Shown here: piece after piece, positions 43,509-51,424 of the stretch
Numbering within the stretch: position 1 is the stretch's first letter
Layout of the letters: each line of letters begins with the position of its first letter
Assembly (NCBI GenBank): GCA_017539905.1
Contig: JAFYBZ010000014.1
Span: 120,312 to 184,311, forward strand
Direction of reading: 5' to 3'
Source: Clostridia bacterium
GTDB lineage: Bacteria; Bacillota; Clostridia; TANB77; UBA1234
Length of the DNA stretch: 64,000 nucleotides
Program-made: the position numbers and the translations under genes
The notes under the pieces: model-generated
The model's input: the letters and a program-made list of their open reading frames with translations, nothing else
Databases searched by the model: none
What the model was told of the DNA's origin: nothing

Positions 43509-44409
43509 TTGTAAACACCTCCCATGCTTTCATCGCTTTATCAAAAGCGTAGTTGCAAACATTGTCACATAGCATAAATCTGCGATAGCCCATCGAATAC
43601 ATCATCTCGAGATCCTCATAATCAGCAAGGCTTGGAGCATCTCTCCGCTCAAGCGAAGTGAAAATTCTCGAAGCACAAATTGCTTTTGGATCAGTTGCGA
43701 TGATAGATTTGAGAGCATCCATCATTTTTTTGTAATTACCTTCGAGCTCGATGTATAGGTCATCTCTGGCAGCCATGCAGCGGATAAATCCCCAGCTTTG
43801 GCCAGCAAAGATAACTCCCTTTTTAGATTCAATCTTTGAGCAAATGTTAACTTTGCCACCCATGATATCTTCAATGACATTCAGGTCTTCTTTGTTTTCC
43901 ACAAAAGAAGCCATGATGTTTCTGACGTTGAGCTGCTTGCACGCTTCAAGGTATGCAAGATCCTGCTCAGTAAGATAGTCATCAAGAATCTCCGGAGTAT
44001 TTCCAATAATGTTCACAGACTGACCTTTTCCCAAAGCCTCACGTGGCGGATTCATAAGGAAAACCTTATTGCCATCGACGCTGGAAATATTAACAGTTGT
44101 GCCATTTCGAAAAGCCATCTTCGCCGGCAGTTTCACCTTGATGGGATGATTCAGCTCAACGCATTCGTAGAGCGGATCTGCCCAAACGGCAACTCGAAGT
44201 TGGCGACCCTTGAGATCAATCCACAGGGGCTTTTTGAAGAAATCTGCTTTTTCGGCAAGCATCTGCACTGTTTTTAGTGGCGAATACGGGCTCCGAGTGC
44301 CGGTATTGAAGCGCACTTCAGCAATACTCGGATGACTGATGATTTTTCCAACAACATGCATGTTACTAAGTGAAGGTATTGTAGCAATGAGCGAACAGTC
44401 CTTTTTCAT
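43501..44409 (-). CDS. Pyruvate kinase-like TIM barrel protein
   Basis: 302 residues. The order of motifs follows pyruvate kinase: LIATIPSLS (for ATIGPAS), IAEVRFNTGT, LWIDLKGRQLRVAVW (for xDTKGPEIR), a short beta insert (VKLPAKMAFRNGTTVNI), YLTEQDLAYLEACKQLNV, IMASFVENKEDL, ICSKIESKKGV (catalytic Lys-Glu region), MAARDDLYIEL and ICASRIFTSLE. The C-terminal allosteric domain of real pyruvate kinase (about 470 aa) is absent. Related phosphoenolpyruvate/HpcH-type barrels occur in tellurium-resistance-linked biosynthetic operons. First gene of the operon. Start after AAGGAGGAAAATAGGCT. Confidence 0.8.
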   Translation of the reverse strand: MKKDCSLIATIPSLSNMHVVGKIISHPSIAEVRFNTGTRSPYSPLKTVQMLAEKADFFKKPLWIDLKGRQLRVAVWADPLYECVELNHPIKVKLPAKMAFRNGTTVNISSVDGNKVFLMNPPREALGKGQSVNIIGNTPEILDDYLTEQDLAYLEACKQLNVRNIMASFVENKEDLNVIEDIMGGKVNICSKIESKKGVIFAGQSWGFIRCMAARDDLYIELEGNYKKMMDALKSIIATDPKAICASRIFTSLERRDAPSLADYEDLEMMYSMGYRRFMLCDNVCNYAFDKAMKAWEVFTSA

Positions 44410-44493
44410 AGCCTATTTTCCTCCTTTTTTTAGATAGAACATCTTATAAAACCATAAAACCTATTCGTGCCAGCGTATTTTACCACGAAAAGC

Positions 44494-44522
44494 TTGATAT
44501 TTCAACATTATCGTGCTATAAT
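44494..44522 (+). promoter_or_regulatory. Sigma-A promoter of the small membrane protein operon
   Basis: TTGATA (44494-44499), 17-bp spacer, TATAAT (44517-44522). Directs transcription away from the five-gene operon. Confidence 0.8.
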
Positions 44523-44580
44523 TTGCTCGCAAAATAAATGTTTTTCGACATTCTCAACATATAGTATTGGAGGGAAAAGT

Positions 44581-44685
44581 ATGGAAGGATTTGCTAAGAA
44601 ATGCATCATAGGTTGCATCATCCTTGGTATTGCCGTCATTGTAATCGTAACCATTATGGATCAAATTGTTCCACTAATTCGATAA
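44581..44685 (+). CDS. 34-residue single-pass membrane peptide
   Basis: Start ATG 7 nt after TGGAGG. Residues about 8-27 form one hydrophobic helix (CIIGCIILGIAVIVIVTIMD) with two Cys near its beginning. Preceded by a near-consensus promoter and followed 15 bp later by the gene at 44701, which has its own AAGGAG site. No family recognised. It is too small to name, but promoter, ribosome site and helix agree that it is expressed. Confidence 0.6.
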   Translation: MEGFAKKCIIGCIILGIAVIVIVTIMDQIVPLIR

Positions 44686-44700
44686 AGGAGTGAAATCGCT

Positions 44701-45105
44701 ATGGCCCCATGGAATTCAAATCAGAAAAATGCCGACTATGCCTTGCAGGGAGTATTGAACGTTGAGTTGAATCCGTATGACAGAACAATACGTTCATTTA
44801 TGATCACCGTCGGAAAAGGCTACAACATTCTCCGGATCTTAGAGCACTTTTTGATAGACCTTGATAATCCCGGATTTGTTACCGTTGAATTTCCTCAGAA
44901 AGATCGCTATGACCCCAGTGAAGTACGGTATGGCGCAAGAACAATTCCCTCTTTCTTCGTACAGCTCAGCGTACATCGTGATGACCTTTACAAAATCGAT
45001 GGAAACGAATCAATCCGAATCATCTGCAACACCGATGCATATCCTGAAAACAAAGAAGCCTTTGTTGATTTCTTTGAAGAGCTCCGCTCCGTTTTGCGGT
45101 ACTAA
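44701..45105 (+). CDS. Unknown protein, GC-rich codons
   Basis: 134 residues, soluble. Alternating beta/alpha pattern with conserved-looking stretches FMITVGKGYNILRILEHFL and YGARTIPSFFVQLSVHRDDL. No domain recognised. Second gene of the two-gene unit that diverges from the 39-44 kb operon and shares its codon style, so a related role is possible but unproven. Start after AAAGGAGTGAAATCGCT. Confidence 0.65.
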   Translation: MAPWNSNQKNADYALQGVLNVELNPYDRTIRSFMITVGKGYNILRILEHFLIDLDNPGFVTVEFPQKDRYDPSEVRYGARTIPSFFVQLSVHRDDLYKIDGNESIRIICNTDAYPENKEAFVDFFEELRSVLRY

Positions 45106-45107
45106 AA

Positions 45108-45142
45108 AAAACAGCAACCTTTTCGTTAAGGTTGCTGTTTTT
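45108..45142 (+). terminator. Terminator of the 44.6-45.1 kb operon
   Basis: AACAGCAACCTT/AAGGTTGCTGTT stem, 6-nt loop, then TTTTT on the plus strand. Confidence 0.85.
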
Positions 45143-45246
45143 AGACTTGGGGATGGTTCTCTTTTTTAAAAAGTTAAAAAAAGGGACAGGTCTCAGCTTT
45201 GAGCCCTGTCCCCTTTTTTAGAAATTTAAAATTTAGAACCGTCCCC
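45142..45246. repeat. Palindromic GGGAC-type repeat with A/T stems (copy 11)
   Basis: TTAGACTTGGGGATGGTTCTC, AAAAAAAGGGACAGGTCTCAG, the inverted TGAGCCCTGTCCCCTTTTTT and the inverted TTTAGAACCGTCCCC. Stems are A/T runs instead of GCAAC. The right end overlaps the coding end of the MBL-fold gene. Confidence 0.85.
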
Positions 45247-45855
45247 TATTTTAACGACTCCTTGAATTCCATCTTCTAGTAACGAAACAAATTCATCTCC
45301 ATCTTCTTTTGAGCCGGCTACTGATCCGTAGTGTGTTGGCACTGCGATTTTCGGTTTGATTATATTTGCTAAACTTGCCGCTTCTTTTACATTCATCGTG
45401 TAAAATCCCCCACAAGGTAGCATCGCAACATCGCATTTTACTGCTTTTGCTTCTTCGGTCACATCCGTATCACCTGCAACATAGTAAATCATATCATCAA
45501 GCGAAACTAAATATCCTACCCAACAATTTTTCTTTGGATGGAATGGTTTTCCCACATTATATGACCACACTGTTGAAAACTTTATTCCGCAAACTTCATA
45601 TTCTTTTTCTGGATCAACCAACAAAACATTTTCATAATCCAATTTCGAAGCTATACTTTGTGGTGCAACGATAATTGTATCATCTTTAATTACCTTATCA
45701 ATATCCTCTGGCGAATAATGATCAAAATGCTCGTGCGTAACAAAAATCACATCCGCATCATTATGATTCTCCTCCACTTTATATGGATCAAAATAAATTG
45801 TCTTTGAACCAACAATTCTAATGCTACTATGAAATACTGAAATATTATCTAACAT
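45226..45855 (-). CDS. Metallo-beta-lactamase fold hydrolase
   Basis: 209 residues. FVTHEHFDHYSPED gives the HxHxDH zinc site, YYVAGDTDVTEEAK the bridging Asp and VPTHYGSVAG the last His. Similar to UlaG/UPF0173-like small MBL proteins; substrate unknown. The last six residues (GDGSKF) and the stop codon are encoded by the right arm of the palindromic repeat, so the repeat has replaced the original 3' end of the gene. Start after GGAAGTGAAAAA. Preceded upstream by a coiled-coil protein gene 18 bp away. Confidence 0.88.
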   Translation of the reverse strand: MLDNISVFHSSIRIVGSKTIYFDPYKVEENHNDADVIFVTHEHFDHYSPEDIDKVIKDDTIIVAPQSIASKLDYENVLLVDPEKEYEVCGIKFSTVWSYNVGKPFHPKKNCWVGYLVSLDDMIYYVAGDTDVTEEAKAVKCDVAMLPCGGFYTMNVKEAASLANIIKPKIAVPTHYGSVAGSKEDGDEFVSLLEDGIQGVVKIGDGSKF

Positions 45856-45872
45856 TTTTTCACTTCCTATTT

Positions 45873-46604
45873 TTAATGTTCATATGATTCATTCGTTTTA
45901 TAATTCTTTCCCATATCCTTAAATGCATCAATCGCATCACGGCCTTTTTGCTTTGCATCCATAATTTTTTGCCTTGCCTGCTCTTTTGCTTTTGACATCA
46001 AAAGACCAGCATAAGCTTTTTTCATCTCACTATATGCACCTGATTTATCAATCGTATACTCAGGCTGATGTAAAACTGTAAGCTCGCCTTGCTTATTAAT
46101 TGTGCAATGACTTTTATCATATGATTGAGTATAATTTTGCATCCAAGTATCAATATTTTGCGGTTGAAAAATCGCCAAATACTTGCTGTTGTTTGGATCT
46201 TTAATCGCCGCATACATCTCTTTAACTTTTTTATTTTCTTTTACTGCTTTATATTGTTCTCTTATCTTCTTTTTAAAATGTCTCAACGCCCTAAGCTTGT
46301 TTTTTAATTCTTGTTTCGATTGCTGCATCACATCTTTCGCAGCATTATATTTTTTATTTAACTCACGATATTTTTTATCAAGAACTAATGGCTTCAATCC
46401 AGCAGAAACAATTTGTTTTTCTTTGGCATCTTTTAATTTATTAAAATTTCCTCTATCTGCCTTGTACTGATTTTTTGCAGCACTATATGCTTTGCAAATG
46501 CTATCAAATTCGTACATGACAGATTGATCCAACTTGCCTTCTTTAAACATGTCATTCATTTTGTTTTGAGTCGGAAGGTTCAAAACTTCCATCGCAAAAG
46601 ACAT
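45873..46604 (-). CDS. Lys-rich coiled-coil protein, unknown
   Basis: 243 residues, very Lys/Gln/Ala-rich. Heptad-like helices run from about 35 to 135 (KYRELNKKYNAAKDVMQQSK, RALRHFKKKIREQYKAV) and 195-230. A short beta stretch in the middle (CTINKQGELTVLHQPEYTI) looks globular. No signal peptide. Family not recognised. Start after TGAGGTGGTATT. Probably co-transcribed with the MBL gene downstream. Confidence 0.6.
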   Translation of the reverse strand: MSFAMEVLNLPTQNKMNDMFKEGKLDQSVMYEFDSICKAYSAAKNQYKADRGNFNKLKDAKEKQIVSAGLKPLVLDKKYRELNKKYNAAKDVMQQSKQELKNKLRALRHFKKKIREQYKAVKENKKVKEMYAAIKDPNNSKYLAIFQPQNIDTWMQNYTQSYDKSHCTINKQGELTVLHQPEYTIDKSGAYSEMKKAYAGLLMSKAKEQARQKIMDAKQKGRDAIDAFKDMGKNYKTNESYEH

Positions 46605-46671
46605 AATACCACCTCATACTATAAGGTTATAACAACAGCTGAGATAATGCATTCATTTAATTCAATCTTAA

Positions 46672-47406
46672 TCAAATTGAAACATTTTCAAAAACCTTGC
46701 CAAGCGAGTCGTTGATGACAAGATTAGCCATATAATCATAAGGCGTCGCATCTCGATTTATCAAAATCAGATTACTTCCTCTAAAATATCTAATTAATCC
46801 GCTTGCAGGATAAACAGTAAGCGAAGTACCTGCAACAATTAAAGTATCTGCATTTGCAATCGCGTTGATTGCGCCTTTAACTACATCATCATCCAAACCT
46901 TCTTCGTACAAAACAACATCCGGCTTGATTAATCCTCCGCATTCGCAAACAGGAATTTCTTCTGCATTCTCATCAAAAATAATTTCAGGTCCATAAAACT
47001 TGTGACACTTCGTACAATAATTTCTATAAATACTTCCGTGCAATTCGTACACAACTTTTGAACCAGCTTTTTGATGAAGTCCATCAATATTTTGCGTAAC
47101 AACGGCTTTTAACTTTCCTGCTTTTTCTAATTCAGCAAGTTTTGTATGCGTGATATTTGGTTCAAATTTAATTGCATTCAATTTATCTTTATAAAATCTA
47201 TAAAACTCTTTCGTGTTATTCACAAAAAAAGTGTGACTCAAAATTGTCTCAGGCGGAAAATCATATTTTTGATTGTAAAGACCATCCTTACTTCTAAAAT
47301 CAGGAATACCGCTTTCAGTCGACACCCCTGCTCCACCAAAGAAAACAATATTGTCACTGTTTTCTATAATCTTTTTAAATTCTTGAATTTTTTCTTCGCT
47401 TTCCAT
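46672..47406 (-). CDS. cobB: Sir2 family NAD-dependent deacylase
   Basis: 244 residues from the ATG at 47406 (CGGTGATTT upstream). Forty more open codons upstream are translated repeat and are left out. NIVFFGGAGVSTESGIPDFRS is the NAD-binding signature, VTQNIDGLHQKAG the Gln-Asn-x-Asp, VYELHGSIYRNYCTKC the catalytic His and first Zn Cys pair, VCECGG the second pair, and AGTSLTVYP the final NAD loop. Removes acyl groups from lysines using NAD. Normal length for bacterial sirtuins. Stands alone. Confidence 0.95.
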   Translation of the reverse strand: MESEEKIQEFKKIIENSDNIVFFGGAGVSTESGIPDFRSKDGLYNQKYDFPPETILSHTFFVNNTKEFYRFYKDKLNAIKFEPNITHTKLAELEKAGKLKAVVTQNIDGLHQKAGSKVVYELHGSIYRNYCTKCHKFYGPEIIFDENAEEIPVCECGGLIKPDVVLYEEGLDDDVVKGAINAIANADTLIVAGTSLTVYPASGLIRYFRGSNLILINRDATPYDYMANLVINDSLGKVFENVSI

Positions 47407-47447
47407 ACAAATCACCGAGATAATTATATCATACTTCTTAAAATTTT

Positions 47448-47550
47448 GCGCAACTAGGGGACGGTTCTCAAGTTGCACAGCGCAACAAAGGGACAGGTCG
47501 CCCTGTCCCTCGGTTGCGCTGTGCAACTTGAGAACCGTCCCCTAGTTGCG
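47448..47550. repeat. Palindromic GGGAC-type repeat (copy 12)
   Basis: GCGCAACTAGGGGACGGTTC, then CAAGTTGCACAGCGCAAC, a GGGACAGGTCG/CCCTGTCCC inner hairpin, and the mirror half ending CCCCTAGTTGCG. Nearly perfect palindrome of about 100 bp between the sirtuin start and the gene at 47556. Confidence 0.9.
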
Positions 47551-47555
47551 GAATC

Positions 47556-48029
47556 TTACTCGATATTAACTCGATTCTCTTTTCCTTTTTTCTTGTACAC
47601 GAAGTACTGCCCACTTACAAGCAGGGCATCGTAAAAACCATGTTCATCGCACAAGGTTTTTTCGTCTCGCAGAATTTCTCTCACTTTGTCGTTATATGTA
47701 ATTCCCATCAGATCCAGAATCTGCAACGTGCAATTCACATTGTAGATAATGTCCGTGCCAATCTTATCTTTGAAAGTCACATAGTTATGCTTAGCAACCA
47801 GTCCGCACAGCACATAAATATTTCTGAATCTCTTATTAGCACCGGTCCCACTAATCTCGAGCGGAGCTACCTCACCAGGATAACTGAAGGTGGCCCGATC
47901 AAAATCATTAGGTTTAATAATTTTATCTTTGATGAGCTCGCTCACAACATGAACCGTCCGCTCAGGATTCTGAGGCATAATAGTAATACTTTTGAGGTCT
48001 TCATCAAGAATATATAGCGGTGTCGACAT
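47556..48029 (-). CDS. Unknown protein next to the STAS-kinase gene
   Basis: 157 residues, mixed alpha/beta, no signal peptide. Distinctive segments are IKPNDFDRATFSYPGEVAPL and GTGANKRFRNIYVLCGLVAKH. No domain recognised. Encoded 18 bp after the STAS-kinase gene with the same GC-rich codon style, so a shared operon is likely. Start after AAGGAGGGAATGAG. Confidence 0.6.
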   Translation of the reverse strand: MSTPLYILDEDLKSITIMPQNPERTVHVVSELIKDKIIKPNDFDRATFSYPGEVAPLEISGTGANKRFRNIYVLCGLVAKHNYVTFKDKIGTDIIYNVNCTLQILDLMGITYNDKVREILRDEKTLCDEHGFYDALLVSGQYFVYKKKGKENRVNIE

Positions 48030-48047
48030 CTCATTCCCTCCTTCTTG

Positions 48048-49193
48048 TTAATAATACAAAGTGTCAAGCTGATTCATCATTTTCTCAAGGTAATTCACAC
48101 TATACTGAATATCTTGCATGATTAAAGGATTCATCTTATCACCATAAACAGCTCGTGTCGAAAGCACCTTGAGATAAGAAATGACAGAAATTTTTTTCAA
48201 CATATCTTCGCGTTCTTCCGGAGTCTTGTCAGAATAATAACCTTCAAAAATCAAATTGAAAATTTTCTCACTAAGCTCAAGCGGAATCCCCAAAAACTCC
48301 ATCGTATTATTTTTATTAACGCAGGCAAATGCAATATACGCAGAATGCATCGCAGCAAATTCAAAAATCGGATGGCCTCTCGACAGAGTCTCCATATCAA
48401 TCAGCAAAAGTTCATCACCCTGCATCATAACATTTTTGATATGAAAATCCGAATGAAGCACAGTTTCCGATTCCGGAATCGTAGCAATAATTCTAACGAG
48501 CTTATCCATAAGCTGATGCTGAAGAAATTCTTTTGAATCATAAATCATCTCTATCACTTGCTCACGCCGGCTCGGCAATTCCTGATTGCTAACTTCAATA
48601 GAGTGAATTTGCCTGAGCGTTTCAACACTTTTCTTGCAAAAAGCCTTTAAAGATTTCTCACTCTTAATAAGATCTTTGATTGACTTAGCATGAAGAAGTT
48701 CATACACCGCTCCGAACTTGTCTCCCACTTTCACAATGTCGTAGGAAATCGCCGTGGGCACGCCCCACATAAATGCTTTCTTCGCAAGTTCGGTTTCACG
48801 CTTAATCATCTTCATTGCATCAGGAATGTTATAAACTTTCACAACAGTTTCATCATCGAGCCGATACACACTTCCGAAAAATCCTTCGCCGATTTTTTCG
48901 CAGCCCTCGATAGAGATTTCTCTCAGTGCTTTCGTGATAGGCATAAATGAAGTGTAGCCGGTGATTTCAAAAATATCATATACTTCGGGTTGAGCATTTA
49001 TCACAGAGACATCTCCAAATTGTTTTTTCGCTCTCAAAACAATCCGAAGTCCCATACTAGAAATATAGTTTAATTTTTCTGCATCAAAAATAACTTTTGT
49101 AACACTATCATCGAGCTGAGCAAAAATTTCTTTTTCTACTTTTGAGCCATTCACACCATCAATTCTTCCTTCAAGCCGAATAACTTTTTCCAT
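48048..49193 (-). CDS. STAS domain fused to aminoglycoside-phosphotransferase-like kinase
   Basis: 381 residues. Residues 1-95 form a STAS (anti-sigma antagonist) domain: VIRLEGRIDGVNGSKVEK and KLNYISSMGLRIVLRAKK, where the Ser in YISSMG is the usual phosphorylation position. Residues about 100-350 are an APH/choline-kinase-type kinase: KIGEGFFGSVYRL, ETVVKVYNIP (ATP Lys), VLHSDFHIKNVMMQ (catalytic H-x-D-x4-N complete) and LLIDMETLS (metal Asp). Unlike the pseudokinase at 40.2 kb it should be active. The combination suggests a self-contained signalling switch; the partner anti-sigma factor is not visible here. Start after AAGGAGGTAGTTGCTAT. Confidence 0.85.
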   Translation of the reverse strand: MEKVIRLEGRIDGVNGSKVEKEIFAQLDDSVTKVIFDAEKLNYISSMGLRIVLRAKKQFGDVSVINAQPEVYDIFEITGYTSFMPITKALREISIEGCEKIGEGFFGSVYRLDDETVVKVYNIPDAMKMIKRETELAKKAFMWGVPTAISYDIVKVGDKFGAVYELLHAKSIKDLIKSEKSLKAFCKKSVETLRQIHSIEVSNQELPSRREQVIEMIYDSKEFLQHQLMDKLVRIIATIPESETVLHSDFHIKNVMMQGDELLLIDMETLSRGHPIFEFAAMHSAYIAFACVNKNNTMEFLGIPLELSEKIFNLIFEGYYSDKTPEEREDMLKKISVISYLKVLSTRAVYGDKMNPLIMQDIQYSVNYLEKMMNQLDTLYY

Positions 49194-49292
49194 ATAGCAA
49201 CTACCTCCTTAATAAGCGTAGGTTCATAAAAATACTTATTTTGCGAGGTCATTTTAACATATACACCACCCAATATCAACAGAAAAAAGGCA

Positions 49293-49315
49293 AAAAAATA
49301 GCGCCTCAAAGGCGC
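49293..49315 (-). terminator. Terminator of the thioesterase gene
   Basis: GCGCC-TCAAA-GGCGC hairpin followed by a T-rich run on the minus strand, 10 nt after the stop at 49325. Confidence 0.7.
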
Positions 49316-49324
49316 AAGTTTACA

Positions 49325-49744
49325 TTATTTTTCTAATTTTGCAGCTTCAAATTTCGTGTTGATTTCCTCATCAAATTTTTTCATATTAATCGGTTTCAAA
49401 TCCATATTCGTAAAGCAATGTTTGGTCTGAGCCTCGATAATCACATTCCCAGTTTTGACATCTCTCACATCGTACGAAATCGTCATTCTCACACCGTTAT
49501 AATCAGTAAGATTAATTCCGATTGCAAGAATATCTCCCTCAGTCACATGCATTTTATATTTGCAATTAACTTCTAAAACAGGAATTGTAAAACCGCGCTT
49601 TTCAATCTCGCGCATTGGAAGCCCCATCGACTCAATCCACGCACATCTTGCCTCTTCCAAAAATCTAATATAATTTGAATGATGCACTACTCCCATCATA
49701 TCAGTTTCATAATAATTAATTTTTCTTGAATAAGTAAAAGACAT
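49325..49744 (-). CDS. Acyl-CoA thioesterase (4HBT/YbgC-like)
   Basis: 139 residues, the standard hotdog-fold length. YYETDMMGVVHHSNYIRFLE has the catalytic Asp, and the His-His-Ser-Asn-Tyr motif typical of YbgC/4-hydroxybenzoyl-CoA thioesterases. It continues with EEARCAWIESMGLP. Hydrolyses acyl-CoA thioesters; chain preference unknown. Start after TTGAGGTGATGAA. Has its own terminator. Confidence 0.92.
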   Translation of the reverse strand: MSFTYSRKINYYETDMMGVVHHSNYIRFLEEARCAWIESMGLPMREIEKRGFTIPVLEVNCKYKMHVTEGDILAIGINLTDYNGVRMTISYDVRDVKTGNVIIEAQTKHCFTNMDLKPINMKKFDEEINTKFEAAKLEK

Positions 49745-49789
49745 TTCATCACCTCAAAAATTTCTTTTTGAATTATACAATAAAAACGC

Positions 49790-49819
49790 AAAAAAGTCCA
49801 AGTTTTATCAACTTGGACT
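49790..49819 (-). terminator. Terminator of the 49.8-50.9 kb operon
   Basis: AGTCCAAGTT/AACTTGGACT stem with a short loop; T tract on the minus strand, just after the stop at 49829. Confidence 0.8.
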
Positions 49820-49828
49820 CTGTATTTT

Positions 49829-50362
49829 TCATTCTTTGCAAACATAAATCACACTCGTAATCTGAGTCGGCACTTCCGTCAATTCAATCGGCGCAATCTT
49901 AAAAAGCTGCGGATCATTTTCAAGAAAATACTCAACCCGATTATCAGCAGTGCGGAAGAAGAAATTGTTTTTGCCATCATAAGTCAAAACATATGCTTTA
50001 ATAATAAAATACTTATCGTTCAAAACAGGCTCAATGATGAAAGTTTCACGAACTTGATGCTCTCTGTTTTCACTATCAATAGTAGAGTACTGCGCCACGA
50101 TGCGTTCCATTTCATGACTCTTAACCTCGAAATGAAAGCAATCCGGCACGATTTTCGCGATCTCTTTTTTGAGCTCTTTATAAGTACCTTTGTCGAGAAC
50201 GATAATCGGCGTACTATTAACGTCTTTTGCAACAACTAAATAATGATCTTTTAGCAGCTGCCGAATTCTTAAAAAATCGTCATATTTTTTATGAAAAATC
50301 GTAATATGTTGAAGCAGCTCATCTTTTAGATCGAAAGGAAGAAGTTCAAATCCACCAAACAT
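49829..50362 (-). CDS. Unknown protein in operon with DUF5662 protein
   Basis: 177 residues, soluble, alpha/beta. HITIFHKKYDDFLRIRQLL, IIVLDKGTYKELKKEI and KNNFFFRTADNRVEYFLEN stand out. No domain recognised. It begins 3 nt after the stop of the DUF5662 gene, with GAGGAGGATTGAGAC inside that gene's end, so the two are translationally coupled. The GC-richer codons match the STAS-kinase and 39-44 kb genes. Confidence 0.65.
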   Translation of the reverse strand: MFGGFELLPFDLKDELLQHITIFHKKYDDFLRIRQLLKDHYLVVAKDVNSTPIIVLDKGTYKELKKEIAKIVPDCFHFEVKSHEMERIVAQYSTIDSENREHQVRETFIIEPVLNDKYFIIKAYVLTYDGKNNFFFRTADNRVEYFLENDPQLFKIAPIELTEVPTQITSVIYVCKE

Positions 50363-50365
50363 GTC

Positions 50366-50929
50366 TCAATCCTCCTCTTCTTCGCTGTTTAAAACTTCGC
50401 AATAGTGCCAAATCTCAGCAAACATCCAGTCAGGAAAATGGAACCGCTCATCTTGCCTTTTCTTAACGAAATTCAAAAAATCAGAGCCATACTGCATTGA
50501 GCGCGCATACCAGTCGCAACACATTTCCATGATGTCAAGCTTCGTCATGTCCATCACACTTTCGAAGTGCTCCGGGTGATGTGAATTATTTTTCCAATGA
50601 AGCTTCAAGTACTTTTGATTCTCAGGAGCAAGGCGCTTGGCCGGATCCTTAAGACTTTCTTGATCATTAATAATCTTTGAAAGAGCAAGCATCTCAAGCT
50701 TATTGGTGAGTTTACTATCATCATGGACAACGGCACGTTTTCGAAGTAATTTGGCATGATTTTTAGCACCATTTCTTTCTAGATACCGCGCAAGCTTTTC
50801 ACAGCTTTTAATAACATATTCCTTGTGGATCATCGTCTCTTTATAAAGCTTTTCGAAATCATCAATGTCCGAAATCTGAGGAAACAATTCTCTCCATCTT
50901 TCAGGAGAGCAACTAACCGTTTCACGCAT
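50366..50929 (-). CDS. DUF5662 family protein (HD-like)
   Basis: 187 residues from the ATG at 50929 after AAGGAGAGATTTGCT; the ATG 15 codons upstream lacks a site. Conserved residues fit DUF5662: HKEYVIKSCEKLARYL, RAVVHDDSKL (His-Asp pair), LKLHWKNNSHHPEHFE (Asn-x-His-His-Pro-Glu) and MEMCCDWYARSMQYGSDF. The His/Asp pattern suggests a metal-dependent HD-type hydrolase. Related proteins are found with phages and nucleotide metabolism. Substrate unknown. Confidence 0.75.
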   Translation of the reverse strand: MRETVSCSPERWRELFPQISDIDDFEKLYKETMIHKEYVIKSCEKLARYLERNGAKNHAKLLRKRAVVHDDSKLTNKLEMLALSKIINDQESLKDPAKRLAPENQKYLKLHWKNNSHHPEHFESVMDMTKLDIMEMCCDWYARSMQYGSDFLNFVKKRQDERFHFPDWMFAEIWHYCEVLNSEEEED

Positions 50930-51042
50930 AGCAAATCTCTCCTTTTTATTTGATATTATTGGCAACAAAATCAAAAAAGATTCTGTCTCGCAATCAATTC
51001 GTTAACGCAAATTCTACTACAATTCCCCTACTTTTGCAATAC

Positions 51043-51124
51043 CACCTGCTTTTTTGGGACACTTCCAAAAAAGCACCTCCAGTCAGAAAAAGGTGCATTT
51101 TTGGAAGTGTCCCAAAAAAGCACC
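51043..51124. repeat. GGGACACTTCC-type palindromic repeat
   Basis: GGTGC-like stem, TTTTTTGGGACACTTCC, AAAAAAGCACC, and the mirror unit with GGAAGTGTCCC. Same stem (GGTGC/GCACC) as the first hairpin of the 30.1 kb copy. Confidence 0.85.
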
Positions 51125-51214
51125 CAAAAATCACCAAAAATCCTTCATTAGTTTAACTTATTAAAAGCATAATTATGCATTAGTTTACATTATATATGAA
51201 TTATGTTAACATAA

Positions 51215-51409
51215 AATCGTAAGGAGAACCTTACAGAAAATGCAAAAGACAGAGATCATATTTTACTAGCATTACGAGTTAGAGAAAGAGTTCTAAGAGG
51301 AGAATTAAGCTTAGAACAAGAAGGAATAAGATTTGGCGTAATCAAAGTTGCATTCAACTTGCCAAACATTAAAGCAAATGCTCAAAGACAAGAAATTCCA
51401 ACTGAATAG
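51215..51409 (+). pseudogene. Start-less ORF remnant upstream of a terminator
   Basis: Sixty-four codons are open in one frame and end at TAG 51407-51409. They have normal host codon use (LLALRVRERVLRGELSLEQ, GVIKVAFNLPN) but no ATG, GTG or TTG in frame at the beginning. A promoter-like TTTACA-17-TAACAT (51184-51212) and an AAGGAG at 51221 lie just upstream. A nearby ATG at 51239 is in a different frame and reads only ten codons. Either a base has been lost near 51230-51240 or the start codon is mutated. A strong hairpin terminator follows. Family unknown. Confidence 0.4.
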
Positions 51410-51424
51410 TTGAAATATAAAAAT

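Noticed and set aside
39266..44409. Calling the operon a bona fide tellurium-resistance (ter) cluster
   Set aside because: No TerD/TerB/TerC-type gene is visible; only vWA, kinase-like and metabolic genes resemble those systems.
47407..47526. N-terminal extension of 40 residues on the sirtuin
   Set aside because: Translated repeat; sirtuin homology starts after the ATG at 47406.
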